From NCBI GenBank assembly GCA_009760855.2, contig WPIO01000003.1, positions 8,926,001 through 8,990,000 of the forward strand: a DNA stretch of 64,000 bases. The letters run 5' to 3'. Under the pieces are notes generated by a model that saw only the letters and a list, made by a program, of their open reading frames with translations, did no database searches and had not been told where the DNA came from. Of this stretch, positions 13,181-24,059 are shown piece by piece. The translations under genes and the position numbers were made by a program. Origin of the DNA: Cristatella mucedo (lineage: Eukaryota; Bryozoa; Phylactolaemata; Cristatellidae). Each line of letters begins with the position of its first letter. The first letter of the stretch is position 1.

Positions 13181-16100
13181 AAATATATAAATAATAATAA
13201 TATAAATAATATATCAAATATACCAATCCTGAAAATCACGGCTAAGCATGCCTTACATATGACTTATGGTGAATTAATCTATAATGTTAGCTGCTGAACT
13301 TGAATTGCAAACTTAAAGGCTTTGTTTGAAAGCTCCTTTTACAGCAAAAGAGTTATGATTAAACAGCTTCAATGGGTTTGAGAGAATGCCGGTGACTGGC
13401 ATAGAAGGAGGCAACAGTAAGTGGCATGCCTTGCTACTATGTTTGGCAGGCCTAAAGACTAGCTAATTTGAACTATGATAGCTGATTTTAGCTTTAAACC
13501 TGCACTTCTTAGTCAGGAGAACCATTTCACAAGGACAAGCTGGCAATTGCTCTTCATACAACAGATTGCAGATCGGCTAATAAAGCTTGTGCCTGGGAAT
13601 ACTTGAACATATTGGTTCCGACATCGAATACTGGGTCTCATTTCGGGAGAAAAATGCTGCCATTGCGGCAGTCTAGTCAGCATCATCTTTTGATCGGCTG
13701 GTCCGAGTGCCTTTGAAGGCTGCTTCTGTCATTAAAAGGAATTCTCTTACCCCAGCATCTACTGATGTTAGAGATGGCTCTTGCGACCATACCCCATGGT
13801 GCAGCTGCCGTTATTGGCAGTGGTTGAGTGACAATCGGACTAGACTAGAGTCACGCATTGTTGAAGCTGCCACGGAGAGCATAACAACCCAGTGTATACC
13901 GAGGGTCAATGGGGGGTAGGCTGAGGTAGCAGGGCTATTCCTAAGTACAAGGACTCATCAAACTCTATAAAAACCCTCTGGCCCATTTCTAACGATACTT
14001 TACTTATAAATAACGATGGAAGATGACAGTCGGGTTCAAGTGTGGTATCTTGACAGTACTTCGTGGCAACATTAACAAGGGAGAATGTTCACTGGGCCAA
14101 GCAATTGGATGCACCAGGTCAATACGATTTCGAATGAGTTACTGCAGACTGCAATACGTCCCAGCCACTACTCAGAATTACTGAGTCAATAAAAAAAATC
14201 CAGTGACTCAAAAATCTCTGTGCAGCAGGGTTGAACTGGGGGGGGGGGTCACCTCAGGTGGGATGGGCATGAAAAACCAAGGTTGCATAAAACGATAGGA
14301 CCCAGAAGCCATAGCCAAACAACAGGCTGCTTTGAGCAATCGACAGCCTCTGGGACTTATCAACCAGGTCGAAACTCTACCTCAAGGCCGACCTGTACTC
14401 TCTTACTGCTACAGCACAAGGTACCGGTCTCTAACACGACGAGACACCGGACGCGCTGGGCTGAGCCGCTTCCGCTAGGGCCGCTACTGCCCAGTGCTGG
14501 CTCACCAGACGCCCTGCCTTTCTTCATCAGCTCGATGTGCAGCTCCTGCAACCTGCGCATCTCGGTCCTCTTGGCTTCGTGAAGGGCCTGGCGGGTTTTC
14601 TCGCCAGCGTAGGCCAAGTACTTGGAAACCGCACCACCCTAGATAAAGAAAAAAGGCAACGAGTGCATGCGAGCCGGGGCTCTTGACGAATGGCTTCGCT
14701 CCGATCGCTGTCGGCTCAGCGAAGGTCGGACGGCATGTGGGCAAGTGAGGGAGCTTGATTTTTTCGCTGCCATGCACGGCCATGTCGACTGTGTCAGGGC
14801 GAGTGTGTCAGGCCACGTGCGACAGGGGGCAGTGCTTCGGCTTGCACGAGCGCAAATCCAGCTGTCCAGTTGCAGGGCCAGCTCACCCAGGCTCACTAAA
14901 AGCCAAGATTTATATGTAAATCTGCTCAGCACCCAGATGCTACTACCTTGCTATAGCTCTGTGCACTGAATCTATCCTAAACGTGGCCACCGCTTTTTTG
15001 AGTTAATAATATAATAATAAGTAATACAATACAATATAATATAATAATACAATTATTGTGGTTATAATTATTAATATTATAATTATATTATAATGAATTA
15101 TGTTTATATTATGTTAGCGGCGCTGGCTGGCAGTGAAACTCCACAAGCAAAGGACTCTCATCAACGTACAGCTGCCACATCGCTCAGCACACACGACATT
15201 AGACGGATTTGTCAATGTCAGTCGGAACTCTCGATTAGCACAATGAGTAAGCAGCTTGAGAATTAATAATTTGCCAAATTAACAATTTACTACCATCCAT
15301 CTGGAATAGCTAAAATGTCTTTAGTTCCGAATGACCAAGAGTTGAAATGGAACTAGTGATATTACTCAGTAGTAAGGCTCAGGCAGTGTTTGATTAATCG
15401 AATTGACTGGATCAAGTGGGAGGAGGGAGTGAGTGGACCAGGCAGGGAGACCAGGTGGTGCTGTCTGCTTGAGCTGGCTAATAACCACACTGAAAGAGCT
15501 TCACCACAGCCCACAACCTCTGCACACATGGCATATCCATAAAATATCTGTCCTCACACCGGCTGTTGGCTTGCGATGCCCCCATATGCATATCCTCAGA
15601 ACATCAGAATATCCTCAGACTGTCGGCTTATGATAGCCGAGCTAGGATTAAAAGCTCAGCATTGCCTCTAGCAGTGACTTCCCCATCTACAATGGAATCG
15701 GAGACTATGACGGTGCCTTCGTGTACTATATGGCCAGGTGGAGCAGGATAAGACACAAATAACAGCTTGAGGTAGAACAGCATGATATATACAATCGGCT
15801 GCGAGTGATATGCTCAGAATCGGTTGCTACTCTCTGTCTCTGTCTCTCTCTCCCTCTCTCTGTCTCCCTCTCCTTCTCTGTCTGTCTGTCTCTCTCTCCC
15901 ATCCCTGACTTATATGCTGGGTCGCTCAGTCTATCACCCCGCGTTTCTCCTTTTGCCTGCCTCGGACTGTCTTTGTATGTAACTCTGTCTGAATGTCTAT
16001 ATATCCTTACCAAAGCCGCGGACCAGTCGGCCCACACTGACCCCTACACCCAATCAAGTCGGTGCAGCCAAGTAGGGTTATGGTCCAAGATAAAATGGCA

Positions 16101-19100
16101 TTATGAGCGATCATTTGGCTTGAGAACCACAGGGGAGATACAGATGAGCCTGTCAACTCAGCTGTAGTATACCAAAGGTGAGAGCATACAGAAAATAAAT
16201 TAGCATTCGAACACCAAGCCAAAGACCACACACTGGCAGGTCTGCACTGCCGAATGCAGGCACCACTGCACTCGCTGCCCACCGAGCGATTTCGCGACTG
16301 ACCCGAATGTTTGAAGCTAAACCTCCGCTTAAAGACCCCTGACGAAAGAAACTTTAGCTCTGCAGGTCCTAGACTGTGGAACTTGCTTCAACAATTCTTA
16401 CACAACGACAACTACTCTCCTACTGCCGACAATGACTCATCCTTTTCAGGGGTCCCGAGCTGCTACTTCCATGCTACTCACTACCTCAACTGCTCTTCTG
16501 ACTCTGCTATGCTTCCCACTTTCTCTTTGTTGTGTGAGACGAAGTCTGTTGGCTACCGAATGCGTACCGAAAGCCGCTTAGGTTGTGAGTGCGCTATGCA
16601 AAACTCTACTGTGTAACACCTACATGGTCTTTGTGGAGTTACAGACGGAGATACACAAACCGTCGCCTTGGAGCATCCTGCCCCCCTGGCAACAAACAAC
16701 CACTTAGACGAGTACAGGAAATCTTTGAGCAGCCTTTGCAGCCATCAGCAACAGAGTGGGAAAATCAAACTTGAGAAAGAAGCAGCAGATGCGTGCAAAC
16801 TCGCTCACCTCAAGCTCGGTCGAATTGGCTTCCTGGAGTTTTTTCTTAAAATCTTCATCCTTCTCCAGCAGGTTGGCTACTTGCTGTACGTAGGCACCAT
16901 ACTCGAGGTTAATGAGCTACAAAAGAAGTGACACCGCATTTCACTAAGTGGTTGCAGCAGCTACAACATAGAGCACACGATACTTTACTGCGCAAAAAGA
17001 TTACAAGAGATGCGGTGTCAGATGGGGAACAACCCATCGTCACTGCAGAGGTTGTAACGGCAAAATTCCGACCCGCTGGGCTATGGGTATAGCGACTACC
17101 AATTGGCAACTGGTCAGCTCGAATCAATGTGAGCAGCAAACTCCTATGCACTGGCAATGCTAGCATCCGACTCCCATGATTACGACGTTGCCAGCAGCTG
17201 CACAGTGAGCCGTCCCCTCCCCAGATTCACACACAGTATCTCTAGCGATCGCCGTGCTGTTGTTCACTGTTGCTTTCTACATAAATCTGCACTCACTCAC
17301 AACCGGGCATAGGTCAGACAACCCAAAGGCAATGTCTGCTGCCAGTGCTTCTGTCACTTCTAAAGCCAGTGCCAGGTGGGAACAAGTGGGATGCGGCATG
17401 CTGGCACTATCATGGCCTGAGGAGGACAGACCAGAGTACAATAGAAACTCTCTTATGCACAACATTCGTCCGACGACAGTTTATGCACACGATAAGGATT
17501 TTAGATAAGGAAGTAGTTAAGCACCGGGTTCTGTGACTGATGCAGGAATTTGTTTCCCTTCGATAATGGTTCGGGTTCAAATACAGCATTAATCACAAAT
17601 TGGAATAATGACACATTTACATAAAATCAATCTGGCTCATCTATGCTGGGCAGTGGTATAGCTGCACCAGGCCTGAGCTGCCAGCTTCACCCTCAAGCGA
17701 GTGCACGTGTTGTCATGTATAGTATGTGACCTGCTCGTGACCACTATAATTAACCGTACTGCATATGGGAATTTTGGATTCCATGGATCTAGTGCTTGTC
17801 AGTTAATGTTGAATGACAAGACGTTGGTTTTTCTGGGTTGTATTTTTCGTGTTACTGGGAAAACCTCTATGCATATACATAATCACAAACAAGTACCGAG
17901 CACAAGCATCAGAAAAATTTCAGCATCCTAAAGCAGACATTTCTCAGGCAACACAATTTTAGCGCATAGAAAAGAGAGGCATATTGCAGAGTACGAAGGG
18001 CTAACAGGGAAAGATTATTATTGTCAATTTGCCATTCGAGGCATTAAAAATTCGAGTGGTTTACTATTTATACCACTGGTAAAGTGCCCGGGTAGAGATA
18101 TGGTTCTCTTTAAGTGCTATACAAAAAAAACTCATTACCATTATCATTCTTATTATTATCTAAGGGCAAGACCTGTCGGAGTACCACCGACTATGGTACG
18201 TGGAAGCAAATCCTGTAAGATATTTCATTAAGGTCACAAAACTAAGTAAAATAAGTTGAGGAGCTCATAGCTAAAAAAGCATACAGCGGAACTAGCCATC
18301 ATGTAGGACCTACTGATGAGTTCCCATGAACCGTTCTCGGTCACAGCATACAGTGAAACATGACAACACTGTTGTTCCAACAGAAAGTACAGCTTTTCAA
18401 GTGATTCAATAATTCAAAAACAAATAAATCCTAGCTGATCGAACAGCCTCTTTTTGTATAGCGACAGAAGAGCCTTTACGGCTATCACCACCGCTTGCAG
18501 TGGCGATAAAGAATCGCCCACCGCAGGAATCGAACCCACGACTTCGGGACCGAGGTCATGAAAAGCAACCGCCTTACCTAGTGTGCCATCAGGATGAGCT
18601 TGCAATACAGAACAAAAATGCTGATCAATACAAATCAAGTAGCCGTGCTAAAGACGCTTGTTGCCAGCATCAACACCACACTAGTTAATGGGGTACAGGT
18701 TTCTCTCTAAGCAAAAAGTTGGATGCTGATCCTCAAAGGTTAGACTATGGTGGATTTTGAAGGTGCCAAATGTGTGGTAATTGGCACACTTTCACATCAG
18801 AGGCTGCCGAGGGAGAATGACATATAAGCTGAATCCAGTATGCAACTATGTACACGTGCATGTATATTCGGTATATTTCGGCTTTTGGTCTGCATACAGC
18901 AACCAACAGAATCCATCTCATGTAATGAAAAGAAAGCAAGACGCATAGCAGAGACAGAAGGGCAGTCGAGAGAGTGAGCGGAAAGTAACGGCCGGAGCAT
19001 GGAAGGAACAGCTGGACAGTATGTGTCCAGGTCTACAGCAGGTAGTACTACAGCAGTCTACAGTAGATGTCATTGCATAAGAATTGCAAAAGTGAGTTCC

Positions 19101-21191
19101 ACAATCTCAGGCTGGCAGAACAAAAGCTGTCACCAAAAGTCTGTAAGAGAAAGAATGAATAAAGCAAATTTGTGTCCAAAGAGGACCTGGGGAAGGGGGA
19201 GGCTGAAACTGGTGCATGAGTTCGGCTAGGGATGAAGGCACCGAGCGATGGTGGTATGGTGGACCTTGTGGGTCAGGGTAAGAATTTTGCTCTGTATCCA
19301 TTGAGACCTATCGGGAGCCAGTGCAGCTCCCTGACCAAAGGAGACACGTGGCTAAATTTCTTGGACTTACTGACCAACCTAGCAGCCATAATCATCACCA
19401 ACTGTAGAGGCTAAGTGGCTTATTTATGACCCACCAACAGTGAATCAAGGTAATCCAGTCCAGACAGAATGAGCTTGTAATAGCTTTAAAATTAGCCACC
19501 ACGTCAGTACAAACGGCATCACTACAAACGGTAGAGCAGCAAGTTAGTAGAGCACCAAGTGGGGCGGTGTGAGCAAGGGCAAAAGTGAGAGCCAATAAAA
19601 ACACTATGTGCTACTGCAGAGTGACTACAGGTACTGACCAGCGAAACAACGGGCTGGAAATATACCCAGTGGCGTGTGTGGGTGAATGGGGGGGGGGGGG
19701 CTCAACCCCTCCACTGCAATAGCCGATCGTAGATCTCTGCATAAAAACTCTCAAGCAATCATGCTGACCACGGCTAAACTTGGACAAAAATCGAAAATCG
19801 AACAACATTAGCATGCCAGAGCCATGCCATGCCTTCTGCCACACTGTCGGCTTTGCATTTCTGAGAGGAAGGTGAAGGGAGGGAGGGAGCTAGGGGCCGG
19901 AGGGAGGGAGGGAGGATATGGAAGGAGGGAGGATAGGGAGGGAGTGTCCTCCCAGCAACAGCTTGCATGTCAAAGCCTTTGGATAATTCCCAGAAAAATA
20001 AGGGGGGAGGGCTTCGAGGGGGAGAGACAGTGGCTGGCTGATCTCATATTTCCGGGGACTCGACTGCAGTATCACTCGCGATTCTGGCAATCAACTGACA
20101 GGTCACATGTGGAACTCGTAAGAGTGGGGCACAGCCCTGAGGAGGTAAATGAAGTACCAGGAAGTAAAGCAAGCTGGGTAAAGGAAGTACCAGCACTAGC
20201 AGCCGCTCAGCGCCGCAGCCAGAAGCCGGCCAAGGTTTCCGTGAAGGGCAATAGTATTCCCGGCGACAGGCCGAGACTCCTCCTTTGATGCCCACAGCTG
20301 CCGAAGGCATTTGACTCAACATTCAGCCCAGACTAGCCGCCACTACGGCCTGCCTCCGTGGCACCTTCTACACCCTTCTAGCGTTTGCGGCCAGCACGAG
20401 CTTGCCGGGCAAGTATACGCACCTGAGCCCGCCCATACACCAGGCAGGCAAAATCAACGCAACTCAACCCTACACCGTATGCTCATTGCGTAACCGATGC
20501 GATCAGGGTGTAACCTTATGTAACATTGCATAAGCGACGAGATCAGGCCGCATCCGCTTGCCATAGAAAAAACCGCGCCACGCTGACCGTCACTGCGGTC
20601 GCATGTGACTATGGCTTTCAGCTATCGATAAAGAGCACACAAAAAAGCCCAGCTGCGTTTCGTAACACATCCCCCAACCTAGATGTTCGACACCGTATGG
20701 TGCGTCCGACTCCGAGCTACGCGTACGCACGAGCGTCGCGGCGTCGGCGAACGGGCGGCACCCGACGCCGCGCTGCGTAGGCGCTGATCGCTGATCGCGA
20801 CGCTACCGGCGCGAGATGTGAGGGGGGCCGGAAGGCAGACCGAATCCCAGAAACTACCCAGTATACCTTCGCAAAGAGCCGGGTCGGTAGCGATACGCTT
20901 CACTAGCGAACCGTTTAAAAGCTACGATGCGGAACCAAAGACAGCGAAGCTTCTTCGCGAAGCTGTGCATGCGCTTGCATCGTCAAGCCAGCGTTGCAAC
21001 GCGTACGAAGGAGCGCGTATGAAGGAGAGGCGGCGACGACGACTCTCAACAGGCACCGGCAGGTCACTTACGCTCAAGGGATCCGTCGGTTCCTTATCCT
21101 TTACCGCATCCTCACTTCCAGTATTTACCGGCGGGCAGGTGATGAATCCAAAAGCACCCAACAAAATCGTCCCGAATATTATGGTCCGCAT
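8740..21191 (-). CDS. NUCB: Nucleobindin (NUCB1/NUCB2 family), nine supported exons
   Basis: Join on the minus strand: 21191-21072, 16916-16809, 14638-14506, 12378-12281, 12149-11961, 9874-9784, 9270-9212, 9120-8938, 8838-8740. All introns are GT-AG and all phases agree, giving 360 codons before an uncertain end. Order of features: signal peptide (residues 1 to about 20); short acidic linker; helix matching the nesfatin-1 part of vertebrate NUCB2; basic coiled coil with a Lys-Arg pair at 99-100; a KRYEM-containing helix; the GSKDQLEEVWE segment typical of nucleobindins; EF-hand loops at 247-258 and 299-310; and a C-terminal acidic helix. Nucleobindins are Golgi/ER-luminal, secreted and cytosolic calcium-binding proteins; the EF2 region of the mammalian proteins also binds G-alpha-i. 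Vertebrate members have about 420-460 residues, so this one is shorter at the C-terminus. It is one ancestral-type copy, so NUCB1 versus NUCB2 cannot be chosen. Confidence 0.92.
8938..9120 (-). CDS. NUCB: Nucleobindin exon 8 (EF-hand 2)
   Basis: Residues 267-327, 183 nt, phase 0 at both ends. Acceptor TCGTTCAG, donor GTGAAA. It contains the family signature DKVYDPNN, an acidic linker, and the canonical EF loop DADHDGFVSLDE (299-310) followed by FLKNTQGKEFEE. The VSLDEFLK stretch corresponds to the G-alpha-i-binding (GBA) site reported for mammalian nucleobindins; binding here is inference. Confidence 0.94.
9212..9270 (-). CDS. NUCB: Nucleobindin exon 7 (EF-hand 1)
   Basis: Residues 247-266, 59 nt, phase 1 to phase 0. 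Acceptor CTCTTTTTAG, donor GTAGTC. With the split Asp codon it encodes the EF loop DLNGDNYLSWDE, with Asp, Asn, Asp, Ser and Glu at positions 1, 3, 5, 9 and 12, followed by LEALFQKE. The loop should bind calcium. Confidence 0.93.
9784..9874 (-). CDS. NUCB: Nucleobindin exon 6
   Basis: Residues 217-247, 91 nt, phase 0 to phase 1. The acceptor CCTTTTCAG places GSKDQLEEVWED directly after HHP of exon 5, reproducing the family junction. The frame is open for longer upstream, but that stretch is intronic by phase. Donor GTAAGT. Confidence 0.92.
9875..11960. other. Nucleobindin intron 5
   Basis: About 2.1 kb of unique sequence with the 22-bp palindrome. No exon or recognised repeat. Confidence 0.7.
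11510..11531. repeat. 22-bp perfect palindrome
   Basis: TGCATGCTATA followed by its exact inverse TATAGCATGCA. It lies in nucleobindin intron 5 and has no known function here. Confidence 0.95.
11961..12149 (-). CDS. NUCB: Nucleobindin exon 5
   Basis: Residues 154-216, 189 nt, phase 0 at both ends. Acceptor CTTTTAG, donor GTAAGA. It encodes a long charged helix (REDFKRYEMEKEIAYREEL) ending in HSKVHHP, the counterpart of the conserved HPKVNHP of vertebrate nucleobindins. Confidence 0.92.
12281..12378 (-). CDS. NUCB: Nucleobindin exon 4
   Basis: Residues 121-153, 98 nt, phase 1 to phase 0. Acceptor GCTTTAG, donor GTAAAG. It encodes MDHVDHGNLNSFEIEDLRKL, matching the vertebrate NUCB2 segment around FDHLNHLNPDKFESTDL. 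Confidence 0.9.
12953..13107 (-). mobile_element. SINE family 2 copy
   Basis: Minus strand. On the element strand: GATGGTACACTAGGTAAGGC (box A), GGGTTCGAATCTCG (box B), then a hairpin-like CAAGCGGTGGTGATAGCCG and the AAGGCTCTTCTG end. Nucleobindin intron 3. Confidence 0.8.
13143..13230 (+). repeat. (TA)n with flanking AT-rich repeat
   Basis: About 16 TA units at 13,145-13,177 followed by AAT/ATA-rich sequence. Nucleobindin intron 3. Confidence 0.95.
14506..14638 (-). CDS. NUCB: Nucleobindin exon 3 (basic coiled coil, Lys-Arg site)
   Basis: Residues 77-121, 133 nt, phase 0 to phase 1. Acceptor ATCTAG, donor GTGAGC. It encodes a Lys/Arg/Glu-rich helix including QALHEAKRTEMRRLQELH. The Lys-Arg pair at residues 99-100 sits where vertebrate NUCB2 has the pair that separates nesfatin-1 from the rest of the protein. 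Confidence 0.88.
15003..15110 (+). repeat. AT-rich simple repeat
   Basis: Mixed ATA/ATAT/AATAC repeats with almost no G or C. Nucleobindin intron 2. Confidence 0.85.
16296..16660 (+). mobile_element. LINE family B copy (3' end) in nucleobindin intron
   Basis: Encodes NFSSAGPRLWNLLQQFLHND and the conserved LSCYFHATHYLNC-type stretch seen at 1.1 kb and (antisense) 6.3 kb. It ends at the CAGACGGAGATACA word. It lies about 150 nt downstream of exon 2 on the genomic plus strand, within the flanking nucleobindin intron. Confidence 0.75.
16809..16916 (-). CDS. NUCB: Nucleobindin exon 2
   Basis: Residues 41-76, 108 nt, phase 0 at both ends. Acceptor TTTTGTAG, donor GTGAGC. It encodes LEYGAYVQQVANLLEKDEDF, which aligns by eye with the segment of vertebrate NUCB2/nesfatin-1 that follows the signal peptide (YYDEYLKQVIDVLE). 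Confidence 0.9.
18045..18165 (+). mobile_element. LINE tail fragment
   Basis: Hairpin tail (GTAAAGTGCC ... AGATATGGTTCTCTTTAAGTGC) ending in CATTATCATTCTTATTATTA, the family C type tail. Confidence 0.55.
18427..18597 (-). mobile_element. SINE family 2 copy (best preserved)
   Basis: Minus strand. Element strand: TGGCACACTAGGTAAGGCGG (box A), GTGGGTTCGATTCCTGC (perfect box B), TTTATCGCCACTGCAAGCGG and GAGGCTGTTCGATC end. About 170 bp long. Confidence 0.85.
18800..19415 (-). mobile_element. LINE family B-like copy (3' part)
   Basis: Minus-strand relative of family B: antisense of PSSLAELMHQFQPPPS (19,200s) and of the SRLNGYRAK-type segment further on. More diverged than the other B copies. Confidence 0.65.
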
Positions 21192-21700
21192 GGATCTTCG
21201 AGTGCGTCTAGACGGATTCGGTCGCCGACGGTTGTCGAGGACTCGATCCCAGTACCGACGTGGCCTAACGCGACAATCAACCAATGGTTGACTACCATAT
21301 ATCCTAAACAAAGATGGCGCGTAGCCACCTCCTCATCGATGAGAGTGGCTGTGGCTGTTCCGCCTACCGAGAGGTCGCTCCTCAATGGCTTATTCTTCTG
21401 CTGCTCCGCCATGTAAGTCGTATAGACGCTGGTGACCGCGAAGCGACGTACCTCGGCGTGTGTCGGGCGACGTCTAGCGTTGTCGTCTCCACTGGGGCGC
21501 TCGCTGGAGCATCCGCCGACGTTGGCAGCCGCTTGCGGCGCTCACCCGGACTTAAGGCTGGTGACTACTAGCAGTCTAGGCAGCCGCGTGCATTGGGACG
21601 TGAACAGCCGCTGGCCAAATACCTAGTGTTTTTTCTCGCGGTAGACCCGTTGAAGTGGGTAGAATCGGCTGCACGACGGGCGCTTGCTGTAGATGGGGTG
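20600..21700. promoter_or_regulatory. CpG-rich region around nucleobindin start
   Basis: By eye, CG dinucleotides are much more frequent here than in the rest of the window (for example GTCGCGGCGTCGGCGAACGG near 20,735). The nucleobindin start codon lies inside. This fits a promoter-associated CpG island, but no TATA box or start site was identified. Confidence 0.45.
21072..21191 (-). CDS. NUCB: Nucleobindin exon 1 (signal peptide)
   Basis: Residues 1-40. The start at 21191 was chosen because it gives a short charged N-terminus followed by a hydrophobic run (IIFGTILLGAFGFITC), as expected for a secreted protein. The frame stays open upstream to another ATG at 21311, but that extension is Arg-rich and would bury the signal peptide. 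The exon ends with donor GTAAGT in phase 0. The surrounding DNA is CpG-rich, which suits a promoter region. Confidence 0.82.
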
Positions 21701-21988
21701 GATGGTGGCAGTTCGTGCTTGTGCAACCCGTGTAATTGCCTCTATGCGGTCTTCTGGCAGCGCCATTTGCGAGATTATGTCGCTAGCCTCACGGCTGCGA
21801 ACAAACTGGCGCTCTTGGTCCTCATCCGAGTGAGCATTTTTGCAGAGCTTAGCGAGCCGCTGATATCGACTGTCGCCAAAGAGATGCCTGACCAGGTCTG
21901 TCAGTTTCTTCCAGTTACTGTAATGTGTCTGCTCTTCATACGGCTTTACTACGCCATTGGCCATAGTCTTTGCCAATTCTTGCGCCAG
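21623..21988 (-). CDS. Unassigned ORF upstream of nucleobindin
   Basis: Open frame on the minus strand from just after a TAG (21989-21991) to a TAG at 21623. The product is charged and protein-like: KPYEEQTHYSNWKKLTDLVR, then SDEDQERQFVRSREASDIIS and ALPEDRIEAITRVAQARTAT. The frame before the TAG (VRTTVRARAEK) has similar composition, and a second frame upstream (NPYSFGFDSYRGTRQAKS) also looks coding, so it may be a multi-exon gene's last exon or a decayed copy. Family not recognised. The plus-strand ORF over the same bases looks like its shadow. Confidence 0.35.
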   Translation of the reverse strand: MAQELAKTMANGVVKPYEEQTHYSNWKKLTDLVRHLFGDSRYQRLAKLCKNAHSDEDQERQFVRSREASDIISQMALPEDRIEAITRVAQARTATIHPIYSKRPSCSRFYPLQRVYREKKH

Positions 21989-21999
21989 CTATTTCTCAG

Positions 22000-23397
22000 C
22001 TCGAGCTCGCACAGTCGTTCGGACCTCCTATGTCGTGTACCTTTGGTGAGGCTTTTAGCCTGCCGCGTTCCTCGGTAGGAGTCGAAGCCGAAGCTGTAGG
22101 GATTGCTTGTTGTGTAGATCACCGCCTATACGCCCATCGCTGCAATTACCATTTCGCCGTCTCGTGGCAAGGGCTCTTTTTTTCGGAGCCCAAGAATCGA
22201 TCTCGGGCTGTGCCCTTACCTCCTCTCTCAGGTAAGCAGCTGCACAGGTTTACTTAAAAGGTGTGGCAGTTCGTGACTAAGCTGCCAGCGTCAGCATCAG
22301 ACCACTGCGACCAGCAGAGCCGAGCGAGATTTGATAGCGACCGGGTGCTAGCTTCATTGACGCTGCTGCTGCCACGGAGCAGTGTAGCTTCGGGTTAAGC
22401 AGTTCTTCCCAATACTGGCATTGTTGCTGGAGTTGCTATGGACCTGCCACAAGAGTGCCGTGTCGGCCGAATGCTGCTGCCCATCCGCCTGCGATGCAGC
22501 AAGCGGAGTGATTCTCAGTGGTCAGCTATGCGGAATTCTAATCTCTCCAGGTCTTTACCACTTGCTGTCTCCTGTTCGTCAAGTGCTGTCTGCCTCTCTT
22601 ATGCCCAGTAGCAACCACTTTTTTGCTTGCCCTGCCCATTCTGTACCTCTTTCTGTGGCTGGAATTTCAGTATTCTTGGACTTGGCCCTGCGTCATTGGC
22701 TTGGCCACTTGTTCGGCTGCACGTTGGCATGGTCACTTGTGCTGCCAGGGATCAGGAGTGATCAGGAGCCACCCCCTTCCTCTCCTCATAGGTATGTGCC
22801 GCGTGTGCATGTGCTCTCGAGTTTTACCTCGCCCCCACCACCATCTCCAGCCCCTCTATCCTTTCCCCTTCCCAGCCGTGTTTGAGCGTCACAGCTTGCT
22901 ATGGTGACTTTTGTCGTCTGGTGGCTGATGCTGTTTCGTTTGGTGCCGTGCAGTGTTCGAGCTGATCTGCTTTGCGACTCTGCTGCTCGATGTTGCAGAG
23001 CGGACTGTGCAAATAGTTAGCGCCTTCACATGCCCTGTGCCTTTGCCATTGCTTTGCTGACGAGTATGAGGGTCGAAGTGAGTGGCTTCCACTGGCCAAG
23101 ACTAGTTCCAGTCGGCATTTGCCGAATGGGATGGGGGGCTGCGGGATGGCGGAGCAGACACCTTGCAGGAAGTTGCATGAGCAAGTGCTGTGTGACTCTA
23201 TGTGCTGTCGTCTGTTTACATACAACTGCTTACCGACCTGCCTACCGACCGACTTACCTCCGTGCACACATCACACAGCAAACAGACGACATCCAAACAC
23301 GACATTCGGCAAGCACACCCACGCACGCTAGCACACGCACAAATACACACATGGCCATGTGCATGTGCTCATACTGACACAATTTTGTATACATAAC
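22000..23397. other. Intergenic stretch
   Basis: Moderately GC-rich. Several overlapping open frames on both strands, including short Cys/Leu-rich plus-strand frames at 22.4-22.9 kb, but none with recognisable domains. A CACA/CACG-rich patch lies at 23,270-23,355. Confidence 0.5.
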
Positions 23398-23870
23398 AAT
23401 AATAATACACTTGATAAAGCACCCTCAGAGAACTCAATCTCTTTCTAGGCGCTTTACATTTGCTGCAAACGGAAACACGATTTAATGGTGATTGGTATCA
23501 TGCTTGATAAACAACATGAATGACATGGTTAGGGATGACATGCACAGGGTCAGCATGCAAGTGTGGTTAGTGGCAGCATGCACAGTGTCAGCACGCATCA
23601 GCACATGAAGGACGAATCACAGGGACCTACTAAATGCTGTCTAAATAGGTATTTTTAAGTTCTTTTAAATGTGGTCAAGTCAGGGGATGTTCTGACACAA
23701 GTCGGGAGGGAGTTCCAGGCTTTGGGAGCATACGAACTAAATGCATGGTCTCCAAAGGATTTGAGGTTTGTACGAGGTATAGGTAAACAGTTAGTTTCCG
23801 AAAAGTAGATGGTACGATGCTTGGCCTGGTGGTGGAGTAGATGGATTACATAACTGCAGTGACATACTTA
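23398..23870 (-). mobile_element. LINE family A copy (3' part)
   Basis: Minus-strand tail (AATAATAATACACTTGATAA, AGGCGCTTTACATTTGC) and 3' UTR words, then the antisense of AWNSLPT and SFGDHAF up to about 23,870. Confidence 0.8.
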
Positions 23871-24059
23871 GTATGTAGTAAGCAGCTGTTCAAACAGGCA
23901 CTCTGACATGCTCTAGGAACCTTTTAATCAGCCTGAAACCACCAGTATAGCATGTGCATGCCCACAGGAGTAGCACATCAGCAATGTGTTGTCGGGATGA
24001 TTAGTAGCTGTGTAGTCAAGAGATGTACTTCAGACAAGAGAAGTATATAAGTCTTCAGC

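Larger units (their letters stand above)
12379..14505. other. Nucleobindin intron 3
   Basis: Holds the SINE family 2 copy at 13.0 kb, the (TA)n at 13.15 kb, and a 10-base G run near 14,240. No exon. Confidence 0.7.
16917..21071. other. Nucleobindin intron 1
   Basis: Holds a LINE tail (18.1 kb), a SINE family 2 copy (18.4 kb), a family B-like LINE fragment (18.8-19.4 kb), an 11-base G run near 19,690 and a GGGA/GGAG-rich purine stretch at 19,868-19,940. No exon was found. Confidence 0.7.

Noticed and set aside
20922-21311. Longer nucleobindin N-terminus starting at 21311
   Set aside because: Adds an Arg-rich stretch before an otherwise clear signal peptide, so the start at 21191 was preferred.
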